The translations under genes were made by a program, and so were the position numbers. Below, piece by piece: positions 11,101 through 20,299 of a DNA stretch of 64,000 nt. The DNA lies in contig NC_061080.1 in NCBI RefSeq assembly GCF_021917145.1, positions 3,391,497-3,455,496 of the forward strand. The letters run 5' to 3'. Positions within the stretch are counted from its first letter, which is position 1; every line of letters starts with the position of its first letter. The notes beneath the pieces were generated by a model. The model did no database searches, was not told where the DNA came from, and worked only from the letters and a program-made list of their open reading frames with translations. This stretch comes from Hypomesus transpacificus (lineage: Eukaryota; Chordata; Actinopteri; Osmeriformes; Osmeridae).

Positions 11101-13378
11101 GAGGTGCAGAGGAATACGTACTCTCCCTTCCATCTGGTGTGGCTCTGCAGCCCAGGGGCCCGTGTGTTTCAGAGGCCGATGCTCTGATTGGTTCCACTTG
11201 GCGAGAGGAACTTTTGATTGCTGGAAGAACACCTAAAGGAAGAGCGGAGTCACAATTTGATTGGTGGATCCCTTCTCTTGACAGAAAGTGATCATTTAAA
11301 TGTTGATACATTAATGAACAAAGACTCACAGTAGCTTGTCTGGGGGATGGGACGCAGCTTCGCACATGCACCACCAGTCACCTTAAGGCAAGAAACATAC
11401 TGAGCAAGGCACAGTAACAGAGCCAGTATCAGAGATATAGGAGAGGCTGAGGAAGATGGAGAGGAGGGGAGGAGCCTGGCTGGAGTCTGTAGTACCAGGG
11501 AGGTGGATTAGAGCCTTCTACTCACCACCATGCCTAGTCCTGCCAGCTTGTCAGCCAGGGCTGAACGATAAGCCGCTCCAGCGTCCTCCACAACCCTCCA
11601 GGACTCCTCCAGGGGCCCCTTGTTGGCCCCTGTATCCTTCTCAGCTCCTGCAGCCTTCTTGGCAGCCTTGCTCTTGCGGCTGGGCTCCGGGCATCGAGCA
11701 AGCTTTGGCACCAAGTTCTGACATGATTATTTTGTTGTTATTGCACTTCGACATTAGCATATTGTATCAGAGATGATGTTGATATTAGCTGGTCAAATAC
11801 AAACTCCCTTTGCTCTACCCACTGAAACACTGTTGGAAGTATGCACTTCTGAACCTTTATTATCTACTGTATGTTTGTATGTTGCTTTTGATCAATGTGA
11901 ACAACATGAACAAAGTGTCAAATGTGTTGAGTCTCTCCAGGTATGTGTTCTTACCTGGAAGGGGTTCTGATCTTCTGAGAACAGCAGGGCAGGAAGCTTC
12001 AGTTCAGCTCCCAGAGCTGGCCGACAGGGCGCGAGGCGGTTGGTAGCGAGACAAGCAAGCTAGACACGCACACACACACACACAGACACACACAGACACA
12101 CACACACGCCAAGTAAATTAACAGACGTATGAAAACACACACACGCACACAAACATAAGGATGAGTGAGAAGGGGCTAGCGGCGAAATACGGCGAGTGTT
12201 TTGAACAGAGATTATTTATTTATTTTCGAAAAATAAATGTTACTTTTACATATGAAATATGACTATTAAAAAGGTCTACACTTTTGGGGTAGGCTATTTG
12301 TGAAATACAACTGTCAAACGCAAAAGTAGCCTACTGAAACAATTTGGAAAAATGTAGTATCAGAGATATAGGAGAGGCTGAGGAAGATGGAGAGGAGGGG
12401 AGGAGCCTGGCTGGAGTCTGTAGTACCAGGGAGGTGGATTAGGGCCTTCTACTCACCACCATGCGTAGTCCTGCCAGCTCGTCAGCCAGGGCTGAACGAT
12501 CAGCCGCTCCAGCGTCCTCCACAACCCTCCAGGACTCTGCCAGGGGCCCCTTGTTGGCCCCTGTATCCTTCTCAGCTCCTGCAGCCTTCTTGGCAGCCTT
12601 GCTCTTGCGGCTGGGCTCCGGGCATCGAGCAAGCTTTGGCACCAAGTTCTGACATGATTATATTGTTGTTATTGCACTTCGACATTAGCATATTGTATCT
12701 GAGATTATGTTGATATTAGCTGGTCAAATACAAACTCCCTTTGCTCTACCCACTGAAACACTGTTGGACGTATGCACTTCTGAACCTTTATTATCTACTG
12801 TATGTTTGTATGTTGCTCATTGATCAATGTGAACAACATGAACAAAGTGTCAAATGTGTTGAGTCTCTCCAGGTATGTGTTCTTACCTGGAAGGGGTTCT
12901 GAACTTCTGAGAACAGCAGGGCAGGAAGCTTCAGTTCAGCTCCCAGAGCTGGCCGACAGGGCGCGAGGCGGTTGGTAGCGAGACGAGCAAGCTAGACACG
13001 CACACACACACACACAGACACACACACGCCAAGTAAATTAACAGACGTATGAAAACACACACGCGCACACAAACATAAGGATGAGTGAGAAGGGGCTAGC
13101 GGCGAAATACAGCGAGTGTCTTGAACAGAGATTATTTTATTTTGTTTTCAAAAAAAGAAATGTTTCTTTTACATATGAAATATGACTATTAAAAAGGTCT
13201 ACAGTTTTGGGGTAGGCTATTTGTGAAACACAACTGTCAAACGCAAAAGTAGCCTACTGAAACAATTTGGAAAAATTTAGTATTTTCGTCGATGTTTATC
13301 GACAGTCTAAATAGTTTAGGTTTACCAGACCTTCTGTTTAGGCCGCCGAAGTTTTTTATGTTTCGGGATGTCATCCAT
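5009..13378 (-). CDS. Uncharacterised multi-exon gene with duplicated exon modules
   Basis: A gene of unknown function, built here from splice sites. Minus-strand exons: 13331-13378 (ATG), 12887-12991, 12457-12648, 11955-12059, 11526-11717, 11330-11381, 10926-11220, 10075-10266, 9716-9915, 9557-9593, 7217-9389, 5600-6978, 5366-5471 and 5009-5151 (TAG). Each has an AG acceptor and GT donor, and phases agree except from 10926-11220 to 10075-10266, where a microexon is broken. The product is over 1,300 residues and mostly polar: Ser/Pro/Glu-rich stretches, alanine/lysine-rich segments, and helical blocks in the 2.2-kb exon. I see no signal peptide, membrane segment or domain I can name. Phase agreement over many exons makes a real gene likely. 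The identity is open, and the upper exons may be partly dead duplicates. Confidence 0.7.
5366..5471 (-). CDS. Penultimate exon of the uncharacterised gene
   Basis: This 106-bp exon has acceptor CCAAACACAG and donor GTGAGATC. It starts in phase 0 and leaves one base, matching both neighbours. It encodes a lysine-rich segment beginning KKEKTFLKDGQNVAAKGK. It is too short for simple ORF calling and was found only by joining splice sites. Confidence 0.6.
5600..6978 (-). CDS. Large exon with 27-residue tandem repeats
   Basis: A 1,379-bp exon with acceptor CTTGTGCCAG and donor GTAAGC. The N-terminal part is acidic (EEEEKDEDD). The middle has more ordered sequence (HDLLHRLVGRLALQGPL; EVGWFLWNQAGIGLVLEH). 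The C-terminal part holds about five copies of a 27-residue unit, core AGLEKAGGSSSPFISNTSLD, encoded by 81-bp DNA repeats at about 5805-6140. After the repeats comes a Ser/Thr-rich stretch. Serine-rich acidic repeats suggest a flexible, possibly phosphorylated region. I do not recognise a family. Confidence 0.7.
5805..6140 (-). repeat. 81-bp coding tandem repeat, about 5 units
   Basis: Units of 81 bp repeat inside the exon above, on the plus strand beginning CCTTTTCTAAGCCAGCAGAC. All units stay in frame and differ mainly at single residues, for example SSSPF to NSTTF and SNTSL to TNMSL. The two 3'-most units (ending LDERLEME) are nearly identical, so the array has expanded recently. Confidence 0.85.
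7217..9389 (-). CDS. Main 2.2-kb exon of the uncharacterised gene
   Basis: A 2,173-bp exon without stops; acceptor CCTTCTAAG at 9390-9398, donor AAG|GTAGAG at 7216. It begins NKSVAELQERSEEVMEWVLK, a predicted helix. Helical blocks alternate with Ser/Pro-rich linkers (AEILLKVQAVMDTQEHDAED, MKKAMALPSCVMSPTLCFLK, LIGQVEVADFLQPGSKTF, QLIGRIYQLLLDTRVGRLP). The periodic helical blocks vaguely recall scaffold proteins such as FSIP2, but I could not match any signature. A (SD/SS)n serine stretch near residue 660 comes from a CTGTCA-type repeat. The upstream intron begins with a (GGGA)n tract. Confidence 0.75.
9402..9479. repeat. (GGGA)n microsatellite in intron
   Basis: About 18 copies of GGGA follow GAAGGAGGGAGAGAGGGAGG, directly upstream of the acceptor of the 2.2-kb exon. 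On the minus strand it forms the pyrimidine tract of that splice site. The SLPPSLPPSL reading frame across it is an artefact of the repeat. Confidence 0.9.
9557..10266 (-). CDS. Exon module copy 1: exons b1, a1 and microexon
   Basis: Three exons in consistent phase: b1 10075-10266 (192 bp, phase 0 to 0), a1 9716-9915 (200 bp, phase 0 to 2) and a 37-bp microexon at 9557-9593 that restores phase 0 before the 2.2-kb exon. b1 encodes a basic Ala/Lys segment (CPEPSRKSKAARKAAGAEKD) and ends GLAMV. a1 is proline-rich, then LLSLEETGDKLSVLEAMMSH. The microexon encodes HWKIINRVLLRK. A truncated relic of the 105-bp exon (FSEDQNPLQ, then GTAGGA) lies at about 10504-10526, at the duplication junction. Confidence 0.7.
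10604..11717 (-). CDS. Exon module copy 2, with a broken microexon
   Basis: Contains b2 (11526-11717), a small 52-bp exon (11330-11381), an extended a2 exon (10926-11220, 295 bp) and the microexon copy at about 10604-10640. a2 uses an acceptor about 110 bp further upstream than a1, adding IKSSSRQVEPIRASASETHG. The microexon copy is split from its acceptor by a 154-bp MITE. With the microexon unusable, a2 cannot splice in frame to the next exon, so this copy is probably skipped or dead. Flanking intron sequence is about 95% like copy 1 by eye. Confidence 0.6.
10643..10796. mobile_element. 154-bp hAT-type MITE with 8-bp target duplication
   Basis: Ends are inverted repeats, CAGGGGCGCCG and CGGCGCCCCTG (one bulged base). 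It is flanked on both sides by CCAATGAC (10635-10642 and 10797-10804). The paralogous segment at 9585-9600 has a single uninterrupted CCAATGAC, which is the empty site. So the insertion came after the exon-module duplication. Confidence 0.9.
11427..13284. repeat. 930-bp tandem duplication (two units)
   Basis: 11427-12356 and 12357-13284 are near-identical direct copies. Each starts TATCAGAGATATAGGAGAGG and carries a 192-bp exon, intron, a 105-bp exon and a (CA)n tract. The junction at about 12357 has the short microhomology AGTAT. A third, partial copy of the same unit (exon b1 and intron) lies at 9973-10525. The 105-bp exons are at 11955-12059 and 12887-12991 and encode GAELKLPALLFSE. Confidence 0.85.
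12062..12110. repeat. (CA)n microsatellite
   Basis: An ACACAC run with GACAC interruptions, repeated in the tandem copy at about 12995-13030. On the minus strand it is the (TG)n tract just upstream of the acceptor of the 105-bp exon. Confidence 0.85.
12457..13378 (-). CDS. 5' exons of the uncharacterised gene (exon 1 to b3)
   Basis: Exon 1, 13331-13378, starts with ATG and encodes MDDIPKHKKLRRPKQK. It ends in phase 0 before GTCTGG, a weaker donor than the GTAAGT of its paralogue at 20063. The next exon, 12887-12991 (35 codons), follows a GTGTCTAG acceptor and ends at TCCAG|GTAAGA. Then b3, 12457-12648 (64 codons), ends at GTG|GTGAGT. All three are multiples of three, so the exon pair can be multiplied without changing frame. 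The start is inferred from the upstream ATG and from conservation with the second copy. Confidence 0.55.
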
Positions 13379-13740
13379 GTTTCTTTAAAGATGACAATCT
13401 AGGAAATACTCAAATAAATATACATTTTCCACAATAAATATACATTTCCACTACACTTTTCAACGAGAAAAAAAGTAGACGCGATTCGCTCCTTGCCTGC
13501 TGCATCAATGATTATAAATTTGTAAAGCGCGTCACAATCCCTGTCTGCCCGATTACGTCATAAAATGTCTATACACCATGGAGAGGGCCATGCGTCGTCT
13601 CTTCCTAAACAATGCGTTTTAGACAGAAAAGTGACATTTTTATTTGATCAATAAACAAAGTTTTCTTGCCGTCTATGTTTCATGCCGCAATGGCGCCACC
13701 TACAGGCTGTATGGATAAATGAACCCGTGGGAGTTATGTT
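13276..13740. repeat. Segment duplicated at 19995-20300
   Basis: Shared blocks in the same order include TAGTATTTTCGTCGATGTTT, TTTACATTTCCACTACACTT-like sequence, and TTTCATGCCGCAATGG with GACCTAGAGGCTGTATG-type sequence. Both copies contain an ATG exon on the minus strand. They flank the 13.9-19.7 kb transposon, which therefore sits between two units of the duplicated gene's 5' end. Confidence 0.75.
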
Positions 13741-14265
13741 CAGGGCCCAATAGACAGAAATAAACAACCATAGTCATTTTAAGTACTGGTTAAGTTATTA
13801 TCAGCATTAGGCCTACTGTGTATAGACAGACTTCAGTCCCCACCCCACACATGCCAGATATGCCAAAGCAGTGCTATACTACATAGTCTACTCAAATACT
13901 GCTTAAAGGGGCAATTGACTGCAAAACCGATTTTACCTTGTCATTGTTGAAAAACGACAGTTCGGAGGGTAAACTGAACATACCGTGAATATCAAAGTCC
14001 ATTGACACCTCTTTCCTATTCAAATCTCAAAAAGAAAAAAATTGGCTGTAAAACGCTAGCTTTTCAACAAAGCCACCGGTCCTACGTAGGACCGGTGATC
14101 GCCCTCTTATTGGCTCTGGTCTGTATCTTTGTCACGCCCCAGAATTTACATACAGACCAGTCCGAGGTAGCGTGTATCTCTGATACTAGTTTAGCTGCGC
14201 GCTGCTCTGTGTGGGCTACTTATAAGGAATTACAAAGAAGAACGTTTTGAATTATAACAAGGATA

Positions 14266-14469
14266 TTGAAAATGGACCACGGTCTTAAATGCTGTGTTCC
14301 AGGCTGTACAGGGAAGGCTAACACTCAGTCTTCCCAAGGAGCCAAACATTCAACAGGCATGGCTGCTGTTGTCTATGAGAAGATCCCGGCGAAGTTCGCT
14401 CTGAACATTTCACCCAAGACAGTTTTGACAACCTTGGACAATTTCAAGCAGGATATGCTAGGAAGCTGA
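14266..14469 (+). CDS. THAP-like N-terminal ORF (weak)
   Basis: A 67-codon ORF inside the TTAA element. After MKMDHG it reads KCCVPGCTGKANTQ, resembling the start of C2CH THAP zinc fingers (CxxxxC near the N terminus), the DNA-binding domain of Kolobok and P transposases. The rest (FALNISPKTVLTTLDNFKQD) lacks the expected proline, tryptophan and second C..H pair. It may be a first exon or a decayed fragment. No clear donor is seen before the stop. The family call is tentative. Confidence 0.35.
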   Translation: MKMDHGLKCCVPGCTGKANTQSSQGAKHSTGMAAVVYEKIPAKFALNISPKTVLTTLDNFKQDMLGS

Positions 14470-14864
14470 ACTGTGCTAACAGTTATTAGCAATGCTAACG
14501 TTTCCTGTATATAGTATACCAGGTAGAATGCTAAATACGTTTCTACACACATCAAATGACTCTAGCTAGACTAGCTGTAGTCGGTATTAGAAGGGAAGCT
14601 TCCAAAAAAAAATAGCCAGAAAACGAACTGCAGTCTGGCTTATTGCTAACGCCTGTCCAGATAATCTATTTGAAAGAACTGGAGAAAGGCAGGTTATAGA
14701 TACAGGATACGTTAGCATTGCTAGTAACTGTTACTTGTAACACCTAGACTGTAGGCATGTAAACAAGTTTAGCTTGCTAGTTAATGCAAGAGCATAGGTA
14801 GAATGTGTGATCATTTAGCCTAGTTTATTGGCAATGGGGCTACCCAGCTAACACATGACGTTGC

Positions 14865-15450
14865 GGCAACGTTGCCAGTAAGTGCTCAGTTGGTAACCCG
14901 CGACGTTACCTTCTGGCAACGTCGTGGCAACGTCGTAGCAACGTTATAAAGGGAATGTTGCCAGTTGGTCCCATGGGCAACGTTGCCACGACGTCGTTCC
15001 TTGGTCGGCTGGTTACGTTATTTTTAGACCAGTGGGCAACGTTGCCGCGACGTCGTATACCTTGGTCCGCTGGTTACGTTATTTTTAGACCAGTGGGCGA
15101 CGTTGCCGCGACGTCATACCTTGGTCCGCTGGTAACGTCATTTCTAGGTCCGTGGGCAACGTTGCCGCGACGTTGTACCTTGGTCAGCTGGTTACGTTAT
15201 TTTTTGGTCCCATGGACAACGTTGCCGCGACGTTGTACCTTGGTCGGCTGGTTACGTTATTTTTTGGTCCCATGGACAACGTTGCCGCGACGTTGTACCT
15301 TGGTCGTCTGGTTACGTTAATTTTGGTCCCGTGGACAACGTTGCCGCGACGTTGTACCTTGGTCGGCTGGTTACCTTATTTTTAGACCCGTGGACAACGT
15401 TGCCGCGACGTCGTCCCTTGGTCGGCTGGTTACCTTATTTTTGTCGCAGG
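14865..15450. repeat. 60-bp minisatellite array (left)
   Basis: About eight to nine units of roughly 60 bp, each with GGCTGGTTACGTTATTTTT and ACGTTGCCGCGACGTTGTAC. Two adjacent units (15164-15283) are almost identical. CpG content is much higher than in the flanks. ORFs through it are artefacts of the repeat. Confidence 0.9.
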
Positions 15451-15851
15451 ACAACGGATCTTGAGTGCAATATAGTGGTTTATATATATAAATGTAGACA
15501 CTGCATGTAATTCATGTGCTGCTCAGCCCCAGCAGGTCATTGGTCATCAATGTTCTCATATGCAGACACATCGTAAATTAAAAAAGACAGAATGTGGAAT
15601 ATAATTTAGTCTTTCATTCTTTACTATAAACATGTACAAAAGCAATCAATGTGTGATGAGTAACATGATTAAGCAAACATTATTTGTAGGCTATAGCACA
15701 CCAAAGCTGTATGACACACAATGCAAATTTGTGCTCCAATAGTTTTGTAATAGGCCTACAAAATTGTTAAATGTGACCAAAAGGTAAGCGACTCTTAAGA
15801 GTTTCATTTTCAAAGACAAGTCATCACAGAATATTAAAATTCTTCCTTAGC

Positions 15852-17640
15852 AAACCTGCCCCTCAGTCTGCCCCTGAGCAACAACTTTGCGCATGCCCAT
15901 TTCAAGGCATAGCTGAAACTGGGCTTCCTAAACAGTTTTTGCCGGGGTCCTACCGTCTTTCACACAATGGATTTTACCTGGAAATAAGTTACTTCAAAGG
16001 TGAGTTTCTTTACAGACATAGTTTTAAATATATAAACATATTTTTAGAAATTGGATGGGGCATATAGGTTTGAAATTGAGTTGTTTATAGCGTTATATCA
16101 GATTCACATTGTTTACGTTAGAATTTCGCTAGCTAGGTTAAACCCTCCAGAAAGTTGTTTTGAAATACTGAAAATGCATACATGTTATCAAAGTTTAGAG
16201 TCTCAAAAATCACCCTCAAAAGAATCAGTGAAAATAAAAGTTCAGAACTGTTAGAAAACCTTGTCCCAAAATAGTTTATTTAGTTAGCTAGCCCTGAATT
16301 TTCAAAGACGCTAGCGCGTGGCTGATCACGTTCACAGTCGGTCATGGCATGCACAGCAATGGCGTCTGTAAAAGTATCATGTCACTAATTCTTCCAATTT
16401 GTACATGACATTTTTTTTTTGGATAAGTGTATTCGTTTTAACCTTTAGATGCGTGAGTTCTAAATATTTCAGACACTTTCACCAGAGTACGTGAGTTATT
16501 TTTCCAAAACGGAAGGTATGTAGCTTTAATTAGCTTCCGTTACCTAGCAACCTAAGATAATACTCGTACCAATGCTACTACTTGCTAGTGTTACTTGTTA
16601 GCCTACTAATTGTACATTTTGAAGCCATACTGTAGTGTTTATCATATAGTTTCTGCCCATCGGAAAATAGTTGGTTGGAATGTTCAGAATCACACATGTG
16701 CGATGCTACGCTGTGGGGCCCTGCTTTCGAACGATCACATATGTGCGATGCTTCTTCTATATCAATATACTAATAGGCTACTATGTACGTAAACTACATT
16801 CCACTTTCATTTCTGTACAGGTGATCCGACCACCATCACAAGTACTGTGTCCCTTGGAAATTATGGTAAAGTAATGAATGACCGTTTATAACAGTGACAA
16901 TAATTGTATGAGCCATGGCAACCCTAAAGGCTATGCTTTGAAGCAAAAGTATGACTTAAAACGTTTGCATCACCAGATGCCATACCTCTAGGTGTCAACT
17001 CTGGTCTGGTGGAGGAGAACCCATAGGGTGCCCCGGAAAACAGCTGGCAGCCAGGCAAGTGCAAATATAAGACACTCAAAAAAATACTCATACCATTGCC
17101 ATTGTAAGGCATACCTAATTGTAAGGCATACTTAAGTTGTTCTGATCGTGGGGGGAAACATATTTGTCAAAACAACAAATGTTGTCTTACTAATGCTTTG
17201 TATACCCCATTCAGCTGTACCATCTTGGGCAAAGACCAATCAAGGTAACATTTGTTATGTACATCAATGTTACAGCTAATCTAGAAGAACCACAGTGTAT
17301 GCCAATCATGCAAACTCTTGTAAACTTGTTTTACTTGTCTTTAATTACAGACACATTACAGGTTATGCTCCGGAAGATGGAGACATTGGAAGAGAACCAG
17401 CGAGAGGCTCTCCTGTTCAGGCGACCACAGGGCAGACACACTGAAGAGGTGCCAGTGATGGACCTACAGGTGGCCCAAACACAGGCTGAACTTCAAGACC
17501 TTGAGGAGCGCCTTAAGGTGCTGGAGTTGCGAAAGAGAGCGGTAAGTGTTTGGAGATCCCACAAACTATGGCTTACACGCATTCAACGTTCACATTGGTG
17601 CTGACAATAAGTTCATGACTTCTAATTCCAGACGCTGTGA
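15852..17640 (+). CDS. Spliced coiled-coil gene carried in the TTAA element
   Basis: Four to five exons join in phase: 15852-15999, 16821-16865, 17215-17244, 17351-17541, and 17632 onward with TGA at 17638. Donors are GTGAGT, GTAAAG, GTAACA and GTAAGT. Acceptors are CCTTAG, TGTACAG, CATTCAG, ATTACAG and ATTCCAG. The first visible exon encodes GIAETGLPKQFLPGSYRLSH; the middle reads GDPTTITSTVSLGNY then VPSWAKTNQ; the largest exon is a coiled coil (LQVMLRKMETLEENQREALL; AELQDLEERLKVLELRKRA). I do not know the family. A 5' exon with the start codon is not identified. The short exons in consistent phase argue for a real transcript, possibly a captured host gene or an element accessory protein. 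Confidence 0.5.
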
Positions 17641-17950
17641 TGAAGTAGAAGACGGGACTGGGAGAGAAAGCTGTGGAGCTCCGCATAGAGGAAACACTCA
17701 AACACACCCCGGCAGCCCATTCAAAACCAGCCAGGTGAATGAATCATGTTTGCAACTTCCATATCCAATCTTTCACATGGCTATGACACAAATCTAGAAT
17801 CACATAATATTTTAATTGATGACGTATATTATTTTAGATGTGATTTTTTTAATGACTTGTATAGCCCCTTTTCACACGTGCGATTATGTTAATCGAACAC
17901 TAACTTATTTTGTGCTTCCTTGTCAGGGCCAACAGACAGAACTCATAGCG
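17632..17950 (+). other. Probable spliced 3' UTR of the coiled-coil gene
   Basis: After the stop at 17640 the exon continues to CCAG|GTGAATG at about 17733, and another TTGTCAG acceptor is at about 17926. This suggests an intron in the 3' UTR or an alternative C terminus. Splicing downstream of a stop would make the transcript a candidate for nonsense-mediated decay. Confidence 0.35.
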
Positions 17951-18139
17951 GGGACTGGAAGAAGATTTTAATTCATTTTTTGCACTTTGTTTGTTTGGCA
18001 CTTTTGTTTTGCAGTGTTTGTTTTGCAGTGTTTTTTTCTTTGCAGTGTTTGTTTTGCAGTGGCACTTTTTATCACGTATGTATATATTTTGGCCATTTTA
18101 GTTTTTTAATTGTAAATGTTACATGCATACTTTGTGCAT

Positions 18140-18295
18140 TGTCATTTTAGCAGACGCTCTTATTTACAGTAAGTACAGGGATATTCCCTGGAGGAAAGTA
18201 AGGTGAAGTGCCTTGCCCAAGGACACATCATTTGGCAACCTTCTGATTTAATAGCCTGATTTCCCAACCGATCAGCCATCTGACTCCCCTTTAGT
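18140..18295 (+). mobile_element. SINE-like fragment (fish common repeat)
   Basis: Contains TTTTAGCAGACGCTCTTAT, then a GTACAGGGATATTCCC block, GTGCCTTGCCCAAGGACAC and CAACCTTCTGATTTAATAGC in the usual order. This arrangement is common in teleost genomes and is probably a tRNA-related SINE read as its complement. A second fragment is at 54750-54805. Confidence 0.6.
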
Positions 18296-18565
18296 ATAGG
18301 TAGACCACATATTTAGGATTCCTATATGGTGAATGTATATACCTTCCTGCCAAAGTAAATTCCTTGTCTGTGCAAACTTTCATGGCGATTAAAACACTTT
18401 ATGATTCTGAAATGCTGCCTCGTTTATGATTTAGCTTGAGTCAGGCTACACATCACACAAACATATTCCTCCTAACGTTGGCTATCTATTATACCAAAAC
18501 AAGTAGCCTTCTGGGCAAATGAGGTCTGCATATGAAATATAGGTTACTTCATAATTAAGTAAATT

Positions 18566-19095
18566 GTTGACGTTGCAGTTACGGACTAGCAACGTCACAA
18601 AATTACGTTGCTAGGAGGTCGCCGTTACGGACTGGCAACGTCACAAAACAACGTTGCTAGGAGGTCGCGGTTACCGACTGGCAACGTCGGAAAATAACGT
18701 TGCCACGACGTCGCGGTTACGGATTGGCAACGTCCCAAAACAACGTTGCTAGGAGGTTGCGGTTACCGACTGGCAACGTCGGAAAATAACGTTGCGACGA
18801 CGTCGCGGTTACGGACTGGCAACGTCAGAAAATTACGTTGCTAGGAGGTTGCGGTTACGGACTGGCAACGTCGGAAAATAACGTTGCCACGACGTTGCGG
18901 TTACGGACTGGCAACGTCGGAAAATTAACGTTGCCACGACGTCGCGGTTACGGACTGGCAACGTCACAAGATGACGTTGCGGCAACCTACTGGCGCCCCA
19001 CAGATGCACGGTCCCGCAACGTCGCCAAAGACGTTGCGGCAACGTATGTTTGGTCATCGCGTGACGTTGCGACAACGTCAGGGCAACGTAAATGT
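18566..19095. repeat. 46-bp minisatellite array (right)
   Basis: About ten units of 46 bp with GTTACGGACTGGCAACGTC and ACGTTGCCACGACGTCGCG. The unit differs in length from the left array, but its reverse complement shares GACGTTGCCAGT, GTAACC and TGGCAACGTTATTTT motifs with it. The two arrays are therefore related and mostly inverted, lying subterminally about 0.65-1 kb from each end of the element. Confidence 0.9.
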
Positions 19096-20062
19096 GTTAG
19101 CTGGGTAACGTTGATTCATGTTCCTGACTGTTTCATTCAAATAAATAACCTGTGTAATGAAAATCTACAATTCACGATGCATGTTTGTCCAGATCTTTGT
19201 CATGTTATTTTACAGCAAGATATCTAGAGCTAGCCTAGCTAGCTAACTGAAGCCGTGTAGAATCACGATATGGTTTGGTTGCTAAGCTGTACTGTAGCCT
19301 AACGTTCTACCCACCTAAGTCAATCCAGTTTGCTTCAACAACAGAAGTGGAAACAAGTAATGTTATCATTTCAAATGATATATAGTCAATCTGTTGAAAA
19401 CAGTGTTGTGTAGACACAATAGGTTTATTTGCGCGTTTTTATTTCAAGTCTCCAACTTCGGTGTTTCAGCAAGTGCTGCTGTTGGCCGTGTTGCGTTTTT
19501 GCTCCCAGCTTCACTCGTTGATAACCAACCAATCAGCGCGCAGCTTATCTAAATATTAATGAGCATACCATAAAAGGAGAAAAGCTAGTGGTTTTTCCCG
19601 GGAACATTTCAGAGGATCTGTCAGAGGGCATAGAACAGCACCCGGGCCATTTTCAACCCAACCAATGTTACATACCCTATTCGGAGACCTTAAGGAACAG
19701 TGTGAAATACCCAAAAAACCCAGTCAATTGCCCCTTTAAAGATACTGCTTGAAACCAACAACAAGCAACTGAATAGAGTTGTAACAGTAATACTGATTGA
19801 CATTCAAATAGATTGAGACTCGTGCTCGACAGATTGGTTGGTTAAACAGGAAATATGCAAGGATATTTACTTTGTGTTTTACCTTGTCTAATACTGCATC
19901 TGAGGATTAGGCTATCTGTAACTATGATGTCGAATCGATACGATTAACGATACTGAACACTGCATTCACCTACTGATTATTATTATTTTAAATGACAAAA
20001 TTAAGTATTTTCTTCGATGTTTCTCAACAGTTTAAATTATTCATTTAGGTTTACATACTTAC

Positions 20063-20104
20063 CTTCTGTTCGTTAAAGTTTTTAATGTTTTCGGTTTCAT
20101 CCAT
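20063..20104 (-). pseudogene. Orphan copy of exon 1 of the uncharacterised gene
   Basis: The minus strand reads ATG, 14 codons (MDETENIKNFNEQK) and then the strong donor GTAAGTATG, in phase 0. It aligns with exon 1 at 13331-13378 and has similar flanks. It could be an alternative promoter/first exon that splices over the transposon to 12991, or a relic of a lost duplicate. The donor here is better than at 13331. Confidence 0.45.
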
Positions 20105-20299
20105 GTTTTTTTAAAGATAAAGAACTAGGAAATACGAATATAAATTTACATTTCCACTACACTTAGAAACGAGGAAAAAGTAGAATCAAAAGCTTTTCGC
20201 TACTTGTCTACAGAGCATAAATAATAAACAAAGGTTTTCTTGCCATCTGTTTCATGCCGCAATGGTGCGACCTAGAGGCTGTATGAATAATGAAACTAT

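Larger units (their letters stand above)
13903..19739. mobile_element. Kolobok-like DNA transposon, 5.8 kb, TTAA target
   Basis: The left end is TTAA|AGGGGCAATTGACTG at 13903 and the right end CAGTCAATTGCCCCT|TTAA at 19739: a perfect 15-bp inverted repeat with a TTAA duplication. TTAA targets with AGGG-type ends and a THAP-like protein are hallmarks of Kolobok; piggyBac also uses TTAA but has different ends. A 9-bp direct repeat ATACTGCTT overlaps or adjoins the two ends and leaves open a longer target duplication (P-type or hAT-type, 8-9 bp). Inside are two minisatellite arrays, a THAP-like ORF and a spliced gene. No intact transposase is seen. Confidence 0.7.

Noticed and set aside
14955..15320. 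121-codon ORF in the left minisatellite
   Set aside because: The ORF arises because the unit length is near a multiple of three. Its protein merely repeats the unit in different frames.
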